64,000 nucleotides of DNA from Diphasiastrum complanatum (Eukaryota; Streptophyta; Lycopodiopsida; Lycopodiales; Lycopodiaceae): NCBI GenBank assembly GCA_029204225.1, contig CM055100.1, positions 7,950,713 through 8,014,712 on the forward strand. Direction: 5' to 3'. Shown piece by piece: positions 47,117 to 60,020 of this stretch (positions are counted from its first letter, which is position 1; each line of letters starts with the position of its first letter). The notes below the pieces were generated by a model that worked only from the letters and a program-made list of their open reading frames with translations, did no database searches and was not told the origin of the DNA. A program made the position numbers and the translations under genes.

Positions 47117-47353
47117 TTTTATAACTCCTCCATGTGGATTAAGATCATAATACACACTATATGATTCCTGAGAAGGGGCATCCTCGTAAGCTCTTCTCTC
47201 GGATGATTCACCCAAAGAAGATAACACAAGTTTTTTGATTATATCTCTTTGTTGAGGAGATAGATTCTCAAACCACTCTTGATTATATTCTTTGGGCTCC
47301 TCACAAGCTCTTCTCCTAGATGGTCTCCCACTTGACCTACCACTTGAAGACAC
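47117..47353 (-). other. Unassigned open frame, about 79 codons
   Basis: It starts MSSSGRSSGRPSRRRACEEP and continues with ENLSPQQRDIIKKLVLSS. The mixture of a basic Ser/Arg start and an amphipathic middle is not obviously random, but I recognise no family. It runs into the I LTR at its 3' end, so if it was ever a gene the insertion truncated it. It could equally be chance. Confidence 0.25.
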
Positions 47354-49138
47354 TGTATCAAAGAAAAACTTTAAAATTTAGAAAGTAGTGGATAATGGGA
47401 GTGAAGAGTAGTGAAGAGTGTTAGATTAGAAGAGTAAGCAATGACAAGAAAGCAATAGATCAATAGCAAGCAAGATCAATAGACTAGAAAGAGATTGCAA
47501 GCAATAACAAGAGAAAGATCACTAGCAAGGAAGAGCAACCAAAAGCAAGCAAGCAAGCAAGATCTATAGAGCTTGGAGGAGCAATAGCAAGCAAGAGCAC
47601 TAAACACTAGATTAGGAAAACCACTAAAACTTGAAAGCAAAGGAAGAAGAGCAAGAATGCTCACAGAAATGTGGTTTTATGGGCATTCAAGTTTCAAGGA
47701 AGAGAGGTGAAAAAGTTATGTGGGGGACCCTCCCACGTGTGAAGAGAGGGAAAAAAACCGTGCGGTCCCCCACATGGACTTGCATGCTTTAAATGTCATG
47801 CAAGTCATAATCTTTTCTAGATTTTATGAGAATATTTTAATGTAGGATTTGACAAAAAATCTTACATAAAATATATTTTTTAATATGATGAAACATCAAA
47901 AATCAATTCAAAGATCATTATGGTAGTATATAATTGTTAAAACTAGTTTTATATGGTTACAAATTTTATTTTTCTTGAGATTTGACATACAAGACAAAAT
48001 CATGAGATAAAAAATAGTACATATTGTTGTTAAACAAGTAATTTGACAAGTTTTTTAAGATTTTATGACATGATATTATGTCAAATAAATGATGTCATAA
48101 AAAATGTAGTTTATCGATAATCTAGGTGTCATAGATTTGATATAATTTGATGACATAATTATATGGTCAAATAGAAAATTATTGCTTTTGTATGTGACCT
48201 GTTAAATGGTTGCACAGGGTCATTTAGATTCATGATCAAAAGCATTTATGCTATATTGAGGACCTTAGTGATTTGTAACCTATATGATATATCTTTTTAA
48301 TTGTTGGTGTATGACCTATATTACCTTATATGAAATCATAGTAATAGTTGAAATATCATTTAGCATTGTAATAAAGATGTTGATCAATGGTGTGCTAGCT
48401 AGTATATGATTGATTAACATTGTCCAATTGCTCGTCTTTTCTTTTTGATTCGAGAAATATCATCTTCCATACAAAGCAACCATAGATAGAAAGGGCGAAT
48501 GTATATTGCTTGTCATGAGATACCATGGCACACTAGGCCAATCCAAAGAGATTTATCACTAACTAGCCAGGTATCAAATGAGTGATTGAGTGGACAATCA
48601 ATCAATTGAGTATTTTGATCATTTTATCTTGAAAGAAAGATCAAGTGAGATCATTACTCATCTTGGACAAGAGTTCAAACTAAAAGCTTCAAACATTGAC
48701 TGCCATGTGGTCTTTAAATTAGTTGAGATAGGCCTGCGTGCACTATCTATTGATGTCTAACATTTGTCAATATGAATCTCATTTTGATTGCTTGTCATGT
48801 GTTGCCCCACCCAAGCAATTTTCTTGATAGCAACGTTACTAGAATATTAGATTTTCATTAAGCATAACTAGAATATACATGGATCATATGTTGGCATGTC
48901 TTTAACAAATTTTCATGTATTTGTTTAGTACATACGGTCTCATAATGATTACTTATGATGTGGTATAGAGTAGCTGGCTACAGTGTGTATATGTCATTGA
49001 TGATGTCATCATCATCAGATAGCAATTCATCTCATGATCGCAACAGCAGGTATATATTGTTATTGATATTGACATCAATTGCACTTTATTTGTTATTTGA
49101 ATATGAGTGTATAATTTTTCTTGCAAATTTATTCTTAT
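47354..49138. other. No gene recognised
   Basis: Very AT-rich sequence with A-rich AGCAAGCAAG-type simple repeats (about 47400-47620) and scattered ATGTCATAA-like words. No LTR partner or coding motif seen. Confidence 0.5.
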
Positions 49139-49627
49139 TGTCAAGACCACTAAGGACAATTCCCTAAGATGAGGATAGGAAAACACAAGAGAGACTGTGG
49201 AGCAAAACCACCCAACCAAATCTAGATCCCTCCTGGAGAATCCTCTTGGATCTAGCTCCCAAGCCATGCCATGTGATAGCAAGAGGAGAAGAGCTCATCA
49301 GGTAACCTAGACGAAGTCGTCGACGGAATAATCACTACCTCAATAGATAGAGACTAGGATCCTTTGCATGAACACATGCAATCCCCATGCAGGTCAACTA
49401 TAAATAGGTCATAGCTCTTCATGCATACGTCCTGCCTATATCAGTCGCACGTACATGCACTACTCCATATGTCTCAATTAGAGTGTCTGGGTCCTCTCAA
49501 GGTTATTAGTCACCAACAGGCCTCGACGTGGAATAAAATCTAGGCGTGACTAATAATCTCGAACACTGGAGGGCCGGTCTACCATATTAGGACTATTTCA
49601 GATCCTTAACCGAATATGGCCATAACA
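49139..49627 (-). repeat. L: probable 3' LTR (489 bp)
   Basis: In element orientation it starts TGTTATGGCCATATTC, preceded by the purine tract AAGGGAGGAAGAA (49628-49640), and ends GGTCTTGACA. The TGT/ACA ends and the PPT support the call; there is no second copy in the window. Confidence 0.5.
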
Positions 49628-50137
49628 TTCTTCCTCCCTTAAACAATTTCTGTCGAAAAAAAGAAAACATGAACTATTCCTTAAGCTTTCAAATATTACC
49701 CATGAACCGATATTCTTAGTTTGGTATTTTTATCTGAATAAGTATTAAAAAATGCAACAATATTTAAATTGCTTGCCTCTACTCATGAATACTAATTCAA
49801 ATTCCAAAAGATACACTAAACTACAAATCCTCCAAATGGGTTGATCTACTCCAAAACAAAAGTTCATCACCTTCATGTAATCCTAATTACATGAACCACT
49901 GGGTGAATTAACTTTTTTATTTCAGAGATCAAATCCAAAAGCTAAAGAAATTCCATTTCAATTTCTTGTAGACAATAATGCTTCTTGATACTAGTATTTT
50001 TAGAATATCCAAATATTCTAAAACACCATAATTCAGTCATCTAAAATTTTTAGGAGATCCATCAAGTCTCAGATAATTATAACATCAAACCAGAGTACTG
50101 TAGTTACTCTACTGAGTTAACAGCCCCATTTATAACA
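49628..50137 (-). other. L internal sequence, part 1; no coding seen
   Basis: This AT-rich sequence follows the L polypurine tract and is interrupted by E at TCATA. It continues at 54709-55723. Together about 1.5 kb of internal sequence has no recognisable pol. Confidence 0.45.
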
Positions 50138-50142
50138 TCATA
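50138..50142. repeat. Target-site duplication of E
   Basis: TCATA here and at 54704-54708 flanks E exactly. Confidence 0.96.
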
Positions 50143-50881
50143 TGTTGAATTTCACACGTGTGGACTATCCACTACATGTACTTGTGATCTCCTAAGGTGT
50201 GTAGATGCACCAAGATCAAGACTAGATTGAGATTCAAGATCTATCTTTGAATCTATGGCAAAAACACACTACTACATGCATTCAATTACTTCCAACTCTC
50301 ACTCACACATGTGGGAAGTATTCAAAAAATAATCTAAGTAAGAACAAGCTGCTCTCCTCGAGTAGAGAGAGAGAAAAAGCATCATGAGCTCTCAGGTAGA
50401 GAGAGAAAGCTAGAAATCCAATAACTTACAAAATCCATGAAATTACCAAATCAATTAGATCCAAAATGAGGAGTACAATGATACTAGTAGATCCACGAGC
50501 TACCACTATGCTTAACTATGATTGGACCATATTTTGTCACCTCTTGACCCTATTGGATCATTGATCCATGCACCTCTTAATTCTATTGGACTATATTCAA
50601 GCACACCTCAATTTTCTATTGGACCTCACAAGGTTCCACCTCTAAATCCTATTTGACCTCTTGGAATTCATCAAACAAAAGCTTTACACTTGTCTACACT
50701 CTAATTGGCACGTGTTTAGTCTCTTACTCTATTTTGGCTCAATAGTGGCATTACAAGTGGAAATGTATAATTTGCCATCTATGCCAAATTTATTCCTGTC
50801 AACATCCTACACCTAGATGCTTGATGTAAAAAACATAAGACCCCTATATCTAACATAGATAATATTTTTCAATTCTTCACA
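50143..50881 (-). repeat. 3' LTR of E (739 bp)
   Basis: Plus-strand ends are TGTTGAATTTC and TTCTTCACA. CACACGTGTG is at 50153-50162. It carries 14 bases near 50737 that the other LTR lacks. PPT TTTTTAGGAGGAG (element orientation) is at 50882-50894. Confidence 0.93.
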
Positions 50882-50899
50882 CTCCTCCTAAAAAATTAT

Positions 50900-53221
50900 C
50901 TATGAAGATTTGAGCATTGATCTTGATATAACTCCAAGATTAGATCTATGCTTGATGAAAGCACTTTTGCTCAAAGGCTTGGTGAGTAGAAATATGGGAT
51001 TATTGGCAAGAGCTTGGGCCGAGATGTTATCACACTTGATCATTGGTAGATCATCCTCCTTGATGCAGTTTAGCTCCATTAATAACCTCTTGATCCAAAG
51101 CACGTCTTTGGTAGTTGTAGTGAGTGCTTTGTACTTGGCCTCACATGAAGAGAGAGATATAGTATCTTGCTTTTTGGAAAGCCAAGATATAAGATTTCCT
51201 CCAAGAAAGATAGTGTATGCACTAATAGACTTTCGATCCATCTTGTCACTTGCAAAGTCCGAATCCGAGTAGCAAATAATGGAGAGTTATTCACTTTTAT
51301 AGAGTAGACCATAATCACAAGACGAAGATACATATCTTAAAATCCTCTTGGCCATCTTCCAATGATGGATCTTAGGATCTTGCATAAATTGACTCAATTT
51401 GTGCACACAAAAACTTAGATCGGGCCTAGTAATTGTAAGCCAAATCAAGGAGCCTACAAGACTCCTAAAAAGTGTGATGTCCTCAAAGGATCTTTCATCA
51501 CCTTTATTAGGATCTTTTACAACCTGCTCCATTGGAGTATCTATGCTCTTAGAAATTTCCATATGGAATTTTTTCAATATAGAGTGAGCATATCTAGATT
51601 GGCATATAAAGACATGATTTTCATAAAAATAAATTTCTAGGCCTAGGATGTAATGCATCTCTCAATGCACATTGGAGTGGATTAACTCCAAAGGATGCTT
51701 GCTTTTGATAGAAGATCTTGTAAATGGCTTTTTGTGAGATTTAGCAATAGCACAAGCCTCACAAGGCTTGATCTTCTTGGAGAGTGACTTTGGCAAGCCA
51801 ATAGCTTTGGCTTCTTTGATCATAGAGAGCATGGATTTGTAGTTGGGATGTCCCAACCTCCTATGCCATAATTCCTCCATAGAGAGCTTGTTCACAAGAG
51901 CAACATTACAAGCATTCACATACTCATTTGGATCTAGTTTATAGATGCCACCAAATCTAGATCCTAATGCAATTATCTCATCATTCTTCTTGATAGTGCA
52001 AGTATCAACATTGAATTTTACATGAAGGCCATTATCAAGCAATTGGCCAACACTAATAAGATTCTTGTTAAGCTTAGGTACATAAAGAACTTTAGAGAGA
52101 GAAAGAATTTTAGAGGATGCAAGCTTCAAGGGAATGTTCCCTATGCCTTCAATAGGACACTCAAAATCATTTGCAGTGTATATTGATTTCTTGACTCCAT
52201 CATAAGGTGCAATAGAAGAGAAAGAGTCCTTGGAGCTACACATATGTGAAGAGGCTCCACTATCAATATACCATAGGCCATCCTTTTTGAAAGGAGTAGA
52301 TGAGAAACTAGAGACTATAAGAGATCCCTCTCCATCACTTGCAATAGTGTCTTCCTTCTCATTGGTAATGTTGGCTTGCTTGAGTTGATTCTTCTTCTTG
52401 AAGCAATTGGTGGCATAATGACCTTTCTTGCCACAATAAAAGCACTTGATCTTCTTCTTCTTGAGCTTGGATGATGAAGCATTAGAGGAATCATCTTCCT
52501 CCTCATCTTTGTCTTTGGATTTGACTTTGTCCTTGCTTGAGGATTGTTGATGTTGGTTCTTGCTCCTCCCTTTGTGCTTATCCTTGGCAAAGAGAGCTTT
52601 GCCATCATTATGAGTGAGAGAAAGCTTGTCCGTCCTCAAGAGCTTGTACTCTTGTCTTGATTCTTCCAAAATTAGCACACTTTGGAGAGCCTCCAAACTT
52701 GGTAGCTCCTCCTTAATGGCATAGGATTGGACAAGGTTATCAAATTCACTTCTCAAGCCATTGAGAATGACTTGAACTAGCTCATTTTGATTGATGGAAT
52801 CACCAATACAAGCAAGTTCTCTATGAATATCTTTTACTCTCAAAACATAACTAGATGCACTCTCATCACTCTTTTGGCTACTTTGAAAGATTTGATTCCT
52901 AAGAGTGAGAAGCCTAGAGGTATTCTTAGCCTCATAGATAGCCTTGAGACAATCCCAAGCTTCTTTGGCTGTTGTACAAGTGCCTATCTCCCTCAATATC
53001 TCATTAGAGACATTCATCTTAATGTAGTGGAGAGCCATCCTAGCTCTCTTTTTGTATTTTTGAACCTCTTGAAGAACTTGTGATTCTTCTTCAAGGCCAA
53101 GAACTATGTCCATCAAGTCTTGAAGGATCAAGATGGACTCCATCCTCATTTTCCAAATTGAATAATTCGAAGTGGTCAATCTTTCAGTTGGTTCCAACAA
53201 GGATGAACCCATTGAAGACAT
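50900..53221 (-). pseudogene. E: copia gag-protease joined to RT end and RNase H
   Basis: Gag starts at 53221 (MSSMGSSLLEPTERLTTSNY). An upstream in-frame ATG at 53275 is less likely because related elements start here. The zinc knuckle is residues 260-273 (CFYCGKKGHYATNC), protease D-S-G at about 320, and pre-integrase LWHRRLGHPN. The frame ends in TGA at 51662 after LELIHSNVH, where the integrase core should begin, and sequence jumps to MHYILGLEIYF at the end of RT. RNase H (DRKSISAYTIF, SSCEAKYKAL, CDNISAQALANNPIF) has a second deletion removing the SKHI region. Gag and protease may still be translatable. Confidence 0.92.
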
Positions 53222-53965
53222 TTGAAGTGAAGAAAACTCAAATGATGAACAATAAATGTTGTTACACACTTTCAAGAGGATCCAATAATTGAGTACTATC
53301 TCCTCCTATGAAAGATCTTGCAACAATTTGTGAATTGATTCTCACTAGCTACTCAAATCTCTCTAAAACAAGATCTATTTCACATCAAATGATGGAGTAT
53401 AGGCAAAGTTAGGATCTAACACTCTTAGTACGTGTAAAACACACTAAGAAATCAAATTTGACTCAAATACAATGATATTGCATGAAACAAAATGGCTGAG
53501 ATCTCAAAACAGTGCCTAGATCACATATAGATGAGATTGGCAAGCATACAACTGTGATTTTGGATCAACCAAGCAATCTCTTGAACAAACCAAATGTGTC
53601 CACCCAGGTCTAGGTGCCCTACCTAACCCTCTTCAAAAGCTTATAACTTTTGATTGGCTCAACCAAATGGAATGAAACTGATTGCAACAAAAACTAGACA
53701 AAAATAGCTTCAAAACAAGCTATCAAGCAAGATAAATGGATAAAACATGAGAGAGAACTTCCAAACTGAAATTGGATGTTCCTCACATGTGTCTGAGCAC
53801 CTGATTCCGTACAGTACCAGGTCAGACCCAATCAATGTCCTTTTGATCTCTTTTGATCCAAGATTGAACAAGATAGCTAGGAAAATGGGCCTTGACAACT
53901 TCTAGCTCAAGATTGATGAAAATGTTTTCACTTAGATGGATCAAAATGCATGGTAACCTTAGGTA
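53222..53965 (-). other. E leader
   Basis: Untranslated leader with CACATGTG at 53784-53791 and CCGTACAGTACC close by, about 175 bases past the PBS. Confidence 0.7.
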
Positions 53966-53978
53966 GGCTCTGATACCA
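53966..53978 (-). other. Primer-binding site of E
   Basis: GGCTCTGATACCA on the plus strand, abutting the 5' LTR. Confidence 0.93.
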
Positions 53979-54703
53979 TGTTGAATTTCACACGTGTGGA
54001 CTGTCCACTACATGTACTTGTGATCTCCTAAGGTGTGTAGATGCACCAAGATCAAGACTAGATTGAGATTCAAGATCAATCTTGAATCCTATGGCAAAAA
54101 CACACTACTACATGCATTCAGTCACTTCCAACTCTCACTCACACGTGTGGAAAGTATTCAAAAAATAATCTAAGTAAAAACAAGCTGCTCTCCTCGGGTA
54201 GAGAGAGAAAATGCATCATGAGCTCTCGGGTAGAGAGAGAAAGCTAGAAATCTAATAACTCACAAAATCCATGAAATCACCAAATCAATTAGCTTCAAAA
54301 TGAGGAGTACAATGATACTAGTAGGTCCACGAGCTATCACTATGCTTAACTATGATTAAACCATATTTTGTCACCTCTTGATCCTATTGGATCATTGATC
54401 CATGCACCTCTTAATTCTGTTGGACTATATTCAAGCACACCTCAATTTCCTATTGGACCTCACAAGGTTCCACCTCTAAATCCTATTGGACCTCTTGGAA
54501 TTAATCAAACAAAAACTTTACACTTGTCTACACTCTAATTGGCAAGTGTTTAGTCTCTGCTCAATAGTGGCAATACAAGTGGAAATGCATAATTTGCCAT
54601 CTATGCCAAATTTATTCCTATCAACATCCTACACCTAGATGCTTGATGTAAAAAACATAAGACCCCTATATTTAACATAGATAATATTTTTCAATTCTTC
54701 ACA
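53979..54703 (-). repeat. 5' LTR of E (725 bp)
   Basis: Partner of 50143-50881. It has two exact CACACGTGTG palindromes (53989-53998, 54140-54149). Confidence 0.93.
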
Positions 54704-54708
54704 TCATA

Positions 54709-55723
54709 TGCAAGAAATCAGCATCTATCCTTATCTTAATAGATTTATCTGTCCCCTACAAAACTGGAGATTTAGACAAAACTTTGTATGCAAGCACTTA
54801 TAGACTACAATCTGTAAAGAAAGCAATTCCTCATAATTGAACAATTACTTAATGGAAAGGCTTGTGAGATTCATACAATCTCAAGTATGCGCTGGAGTAA
54901 AGGAATTTTGAGTTCAAATAACAGATCTAAATCCTTGACTCACCCAATTGATCAAGAATTACTCGTTATCTTCAAAATCCTCACATTTCCCTATGATCTT
55001 CAAATGACTTTTAAGTATCAATTTATGATCCATCAATCATAAACATTTAGAATCTTATGATTCATCAATCATGATTTACAAGATTCCAAAACCATACTTA
55101 ATCATTGGAAGATACTGGAGTATATGTACAACATACGAATCAGGAAATATAAAAATCATTCTGAAATCTTTTCCACAAGGAAAATTTCTGGATTCCAAGA
55201 ATATTTTTCCAAACGGATTCTTAATCAGATTATGAGTTCCAAATTCTACGATCATCCAAGTAATTAAAGACTACTATAACTTTCATCTTTAACAATATAT
55301 ACTTTATACAATCTCCTAGAACAACATTTAGAGATTACAAAGTTCTACTGAATTTCCAAAATTCAGTTTACATTCTTGGCACCATCAGGATCTAGTATCC
55401 AATTGAGCTCACAGGGATACTATCACTCATGAATCAAGTTTATTTCTAAACAGAGAAATACTCATCCAAAAAATCAGTATCCTATGCACACAATTTCCTA
55501 ATGAATCCAAATGACTCATAAATTATGTGTCTTACAAGCAATACACACAAAACAAACAGTTTTCGGTGAATTCTCTTCACACTGTCCATTTTACCAATTA
55601 ACTTCCACGAGAGTAAATCAATTACTCAAGTTAATTGCTCGTGATTTAGAAATCTTAATGTCTAGGTGCAGATCTTAATTGTACATGTACAACAGCACAT
55701 TTAAATCATTATCCAAATCATTT
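54709..55723 (-). other. L internal sequence, part 2; no coding seen
   Basis: It is continuous with 49628-50137 once E is removed. It is AT-rich with no pol motif on either strand. It joins J gag abruptly at about 55724. Confidence 0.45.
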
Positions 55724-56830
55724 TCAGTTGATCTTTTTGGAAGATCCTAAGCAAAGAGGAATTCTACCAACTCCTTCAATCTTACAAGCTTCATCATTTG
55801 CTGTATAGATAGACTTTATAGGTCCATAATAAGATAAGAGAGAAGAGAAAAACTCCCTTTTACTAGTCATGTGTGAACTAGCACCCGAGTCAATCCACCA
55901 AGGATCTTCTCCTTTGAAGCTTGTCGAAGAAAATATGGACATCATGAGAGAGTCCTCATGTGAACTCTCCTCCTCCTCCTCTTTGCTCATGTTGGCTTGG
56001 CTTTGATCTTGCTTCCTCTTGAAGCATTCCGAGGCATAATGCCCCATCTTGCTACAATAGTAGCACTTCACCTTTGATTTGTCCTTCTTGACTTTGGTGG
56101 TTGATGGAGATGCCTTTGAGGGTCCTTCTTGATCCTCAAGCTTTGTAGACTTCTTGAATGTTGATACTTTGCCTTTGGACTTGCCTTTGCCTTTGGTGAA
56201 GAGAGCTTGGTCATCTCCACCTTGGATGGAAAGCCTATCCATCCTCTCTTGCATTTGGCTCCTTCTTGATTCCTCGGCCATGAGTGTGCCTTGGAGTTCT
56301 TCAAGTATGGGTAGCTTACCCATAATTGCATATCCCTGAACCAAATTGTCAAATTCAAAGCTTAGTCCATTCAATATGAGTTGAACAAGCTCTTCATCCT
56401 TGATAGGGTCACCTATAAAGGCTAGCTCTTTGTTCAATTCCTTTACTCTTAGGACAAAAGTATGTGCACTCTCTCCTTTCTTTTGATAGCTTCTATAGAT
56501 TTGATTCTTCAAAGCTAACATTATAGTTTGGTTCTTGGATTCATAGACCTTTTGCAAAGTCTCCCAAGCATCTTGAGCTGAAGTGCAATCTCCTACCTCT
56601 CTTAAGAGTTCATTTGCAACATTCATTTTTATGCAATGTAGTGCAACATTGCACCTCTTGATGTATTTGGCTTTTTCTTGAGGATGAATAGGTTCACCCT
56701 CCTTACCATTTACAATTTCCATCAGATCTTGCATGATCATGATAGATTCCATTCTAACTTTCCATATGGAATAGTTAGTTTTGTTGAGCCTTTCATTAGT
56801 ATCCAAAAGATATGCATTTATAGATGCCAT
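55724..56830 (-). pseudogene. J: copia gag and protease start, 3' truncated
   Basis: The open frame starts MASINAYLLDTNERLNKTNY and carries the gag core, a zinc knuckle at residues 256-269 (CYYCSKMGHYASEC) and protease WWIDSGASSHM with D-S-G at 314-316. It stays open for 368 codons and ends at IPLCLGSSKKIN, where copia homology stops. Integrase, RT and RNase H are absent. Leader, PBS and LTR follow in the expected order upstream. Gag itself looks intact. Confidence 0.9.
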
Positions 56831-57629
56831 CTAGTCTCCTAATCAAGGACTTGACACAAATGAAGGTTACTTCTATTGATTTGATTGAAGGTCTACCTTA
56901 TCCCACTTCTTAGGGACCTGAAAAGATCAGTAATAGACTTCCTATAAAGATCTAAGAATGATCTCTAACAAAATCAAATCATAGAATACTAGAAACAATG
57001 CACTTGCTTGATTGAAGTAGACAATACTAGTAGAATTGCCCCTCTTTCTATAAAGAACATTAAAGCTTCCAAATGATCTGATCAAGAGTGAATTTCAGCA
57101 ACCTAATATACTTCCAAAATCACTTGTAAAAGATCTAAATGGAACTTAATGAGGATGCAACACAATCTACTATCCAATCACAAGCAAAAAATGATCAAAA
57201 TTGATGAAAAATTGATCTAATTTGGTGCATAAGTCAAGCAATGGTTGGCCTGAACCTAAATCACTTTAGGAGGTGTCTACTACACCTTAGAACAGCCTTT
57301 AAGAGTCCCCAAAACTCTGATCTTCCCTCTCCTTGAATGCTAGAAAGCCTCCTCTATGAAATCACCTCCAAAACTTGCTTAGAAATCAATGCTTGGAGCA
57401 AGCAAAACTTGCTATCTTGGTAATGTGAATTGAATTCAACTTTGCCTCTGGTTTTAGACATCTAAACACCTGAAAATGAAGTCACACAAAACCAATCTCC
57501 AATGTATTTGACTCACTTTGAGTTCTAGAATCAATACTAGATGCTAAGATCCAATCTACACAAGATTTAGATCAAAAATTGTGATCAAATTGAATGAAAA
57601 CCAAGGATTTAGCTCATTTCAGCCTTTAG
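56831..57629 (-). other. J leader
   Basis: About 800 bases of untranslated leader. Unlike C, B, E and H, I see no CACGTG palindrome here. Confidence 0.7.
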
Positions 57630-57641
57630 GCTCTGATACCA
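57630..57641 (-). other. Primer-binding site of J
   Basis: GCTCTGATACCA beside the LTR. Confidence 0.92.
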
Positions 57642-58333
57642 TGTAAAAATTACAGCAAATAAGGATCCTAAAACACTTGAAATGATGAGGGAAACAATAG
57701 ATTATGATTTCATAAGATTAGCACAAGTTGAACCATCAAAATCCATCAAAAATCTATGCTTGAAGCTCAGTAAATGGCCCAAATCCTTGAAGAAGGCTTC
57801 ACACGTGTGAAAGTACGGCCTCCCACAGTCTGAGTACTGTACACCAGACCTACATTCAATCCTATAATCATTAGTAATCACAAGTACTCAAACAATTATG
57901 AACATAGAGAGCAATTGCACCATTATGAGAGAAAAATCATGAAATTGCTTGATTGATTTTGGTGAGATATCATCACCTATATATACATGATCCATCACGG
58001 TTTTGGGCATTGATGAGCTTGAGTGAACCCCTATATTGAGCATCATAAGTCAAACCTAGCATCATAAGTCAAGCTAAACATATATCACCCATGATACAAA
58101 CTCAGTGATAAGAACACATCATGGACCCTTTGCTTATGACTTATTGATGAAAACCCGGACACTTTTATGGACCTAGCCTTGACATTAGGGCTGAAAGGCA
58201 ATACATTGGGTCCAAACCACGGTATTTTGACATAAGGGAGCACATGACTGATCTCTTAGTATGAGAGTACATCTGACCATGGCTTTATGAAAACCCGCCT
58301 GCATAAAATCACTCACATCCAATAGGTATAATT
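57642..58333 (-). repeat. 5' LTR of J, probably truncated
   Basis: It starts TGTAAAAATTACAG beside the PBS and carries CACACGTGTG at 57800-57809 followed by AAGTACGGCC. The far end is cut by the G1 LTR at 58334, so its full length is unknown. Confidence 0.7.
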
Positions 58334-58966
58334 TGTGAAAGATTCAACTAGTTTCATCACATTTTGCTATATTTCCATATTTGGCATATTGAGGCCAAAA
58401 CTTGTTTTAGACTTAGAGGTTGACTTTTCAAAGTTCATTAGTCTAAATTTCATTTGAATAAACACTTTTTGAAAGTGTGGGAAGGTTAGAATGCGAGTTT
58501 GAGTAGATTCAATTTGAATAGTTGGGTACATTGAATCTAGACCCAAAATTAGTAGGGTTAGCATTTTGGTGGGAAAGCCAAGTGGCCAAATAGGGTTTGG
58601 ACCTGTTATAAAAGGATATAACTCATGGAGAGAGCAATCTTCTCTCTTCTCTATCTCATTTTATGCTTATACATGGTTCTCTTGGGTTCTACTATCCATT
58701 GGTGCACTATCTTGGTGATTGCTTGCAATTCTATGTGTAGAATGATCTATATTTGCTATTTTGGATCCACACGTGTGAAATACAGTAGCTTGCTGGTTTT
58801 GTACGGACAGCAACAGTACAAGTTTGATCAAGTTCTATTGGTGTTTGCATCTGAAATTGTGTGTAGATGCTAATTTTTCTACATTGGTGAATTTGGTAGT
58901 GTATTTTTCTTTCTAACCAAAGATCATTCAAGTAGATTGGATCTTAAGGATCTGAAATCTTTCACA
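58334..58966 (+). repeat. G1: 5' LTR (633 bp)
   Basis: TGTGAAAGATTC to AAATCTTTCACA, followed by a PBS. The TATA box TATAAAAGG is at 58607-58615 and CACACGTGTG at 58768-58777, inside the presumed transcribed part. G2 (62504-62991) is about 97% identical over its 488 bases, inverted. Confidence 0.9.
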
Positions 58967-58978
58967 TGGTGTCAGAGC
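58967..58978 (+). other. Primer-binding site of G1
   Basis: TGGTGTCAGAGC, with one change (A to G) from the usual PBS. Confidence 0.8.
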
Positions 58979-59584
58979 TTGTGTTTCAGGTTATGAATGA
59001 GGAAATCAGATCTTATCAATGATTTGGTGAAGATATCAAGTCTAGAGCATGCTAGAGAGGATTCTACATCAAAATCGAGTTTTTTGCTTTTGTAGATTGG
59101 ATCTTTTGTACATCAAAACACTATGTAGGTCAATATACTTGATCAATTCCGATTTTTGAGTTCACATACTGGATTTGGCCGATTTTTAGATCATTGGTTC
59201 AGCCTAAGTGGTGGCTTATAGATTGCATATCAAATTTTCAGCATTTGCATGTAGATTTGGAATAGTCAATTTTTTGTGATTTTGTCAAAACCCTAATTTT
59301 GATTGGATCTCTAGATAGTGAGGTCGTCGGACTTCATTTGAGTGTGTTTCAATCTTAGGAAGTGGCAAAAGACATTAGATTGAGGATAGATCATAGGTTG
59401 ATCAAGATTCCATGATTCTATTGCTTTGCTTGGATAAGTGCTAGAAGAGAGTTTGTGAGATAGTTTCAAATCTTGGTGATTTCTTTTGAAAGAATTTATT
59501 GTTGCTCAAATGAGTGCTTTGTGCATTGAAACAAGTTAAAAGAGAAGATCAAGTCATTGCTACATAGCAACCTCGATCGGAGTC
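58979..59584 (+). other. G1 leader
   Basis: It matches 1078-1666 and 17631-17948. No gene and no CACGTG palindrome seen. Confidence 0.75.
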
Positions 59585-60018
59585 ATGTTGGAAGCCAATG
59601 ATAGGCTTACCTTAAGTAACTATTCATTGTGGAAAGTGAGGATGGAGTCACTTCTTGAGATGAATGATGTTTTGGATATTGTTGTAGGTTTGGAGGAGAG
59701 ACCAGCAACACAACAAGATCAAATGAGGTATAACAAGAGGGCCAAGAAGGCTCTACACATGATAAAGGTGAATGTTACCAATGAACTTCTCAAGAAGTTG
59801 GTAAGTGCACATAATCTTTGGAAGCTTGGAATTCATTGAAGAAGCTTTATGAATCCAAGTCTACTTCTAGAGTGTTGACTCTAAGAAGGCAAATCTTTTC
59901 TTGTTTGCAAAAGAATGAAGAAAGTCCAAGTACTTTTGTTTTGAGAATGAAAGCATTGAATGATGAGTTAGCTTGCATAGATGAAAGCATTAATGAAGGA
60001 GAGCTTATTCTAGAAGGT
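59585..60018 (+). pseudogene. G1: copia gag, truncated
   Basis: The frame starts MLEANDRLTLSNYSLWKVRM, though the family start (MAT.GGFMLE) probably lay slightly upstream at 59563, where ATG is now ATA. A frameshift near 59800 splits it. The second part reads LKKLYESKSTSRVLTLRR and FVLRMKALNDELACID. It ends at NEGELILEG, where the inverted H2 leader begins. Confidence 0.85.
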
Positions 60019-60020
60019 AT

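Larger units (their letters stand above)
50143..54703 (-). mobile_element. Element E: deleted Ty1/copia element with both LTRs and TSDs
   Basis: This 4561-bp element reads on the minus strand: 5' LTR (53979-54703), PBS, leader, gag-protease, deletion junction, RT end and RNase H, PPT and 3' LTR (50143-50881). The LTRs differ at about 30 positions plus a 14-bp indel, so it is clearly older than C. Integrase core and most of RT are gone. Confidence 0.95.

Noticed and set aside
48955-49282. Frames on both strands around 49000
   Set aside because: No motif, AT-rich, and partly inside the L LTR.
53222-53275. Upstream ATG extending E gag by 18 codons
   Set aside because: All related gags start at the equivalent of MSSMGSS, and the extension has no counterpart.
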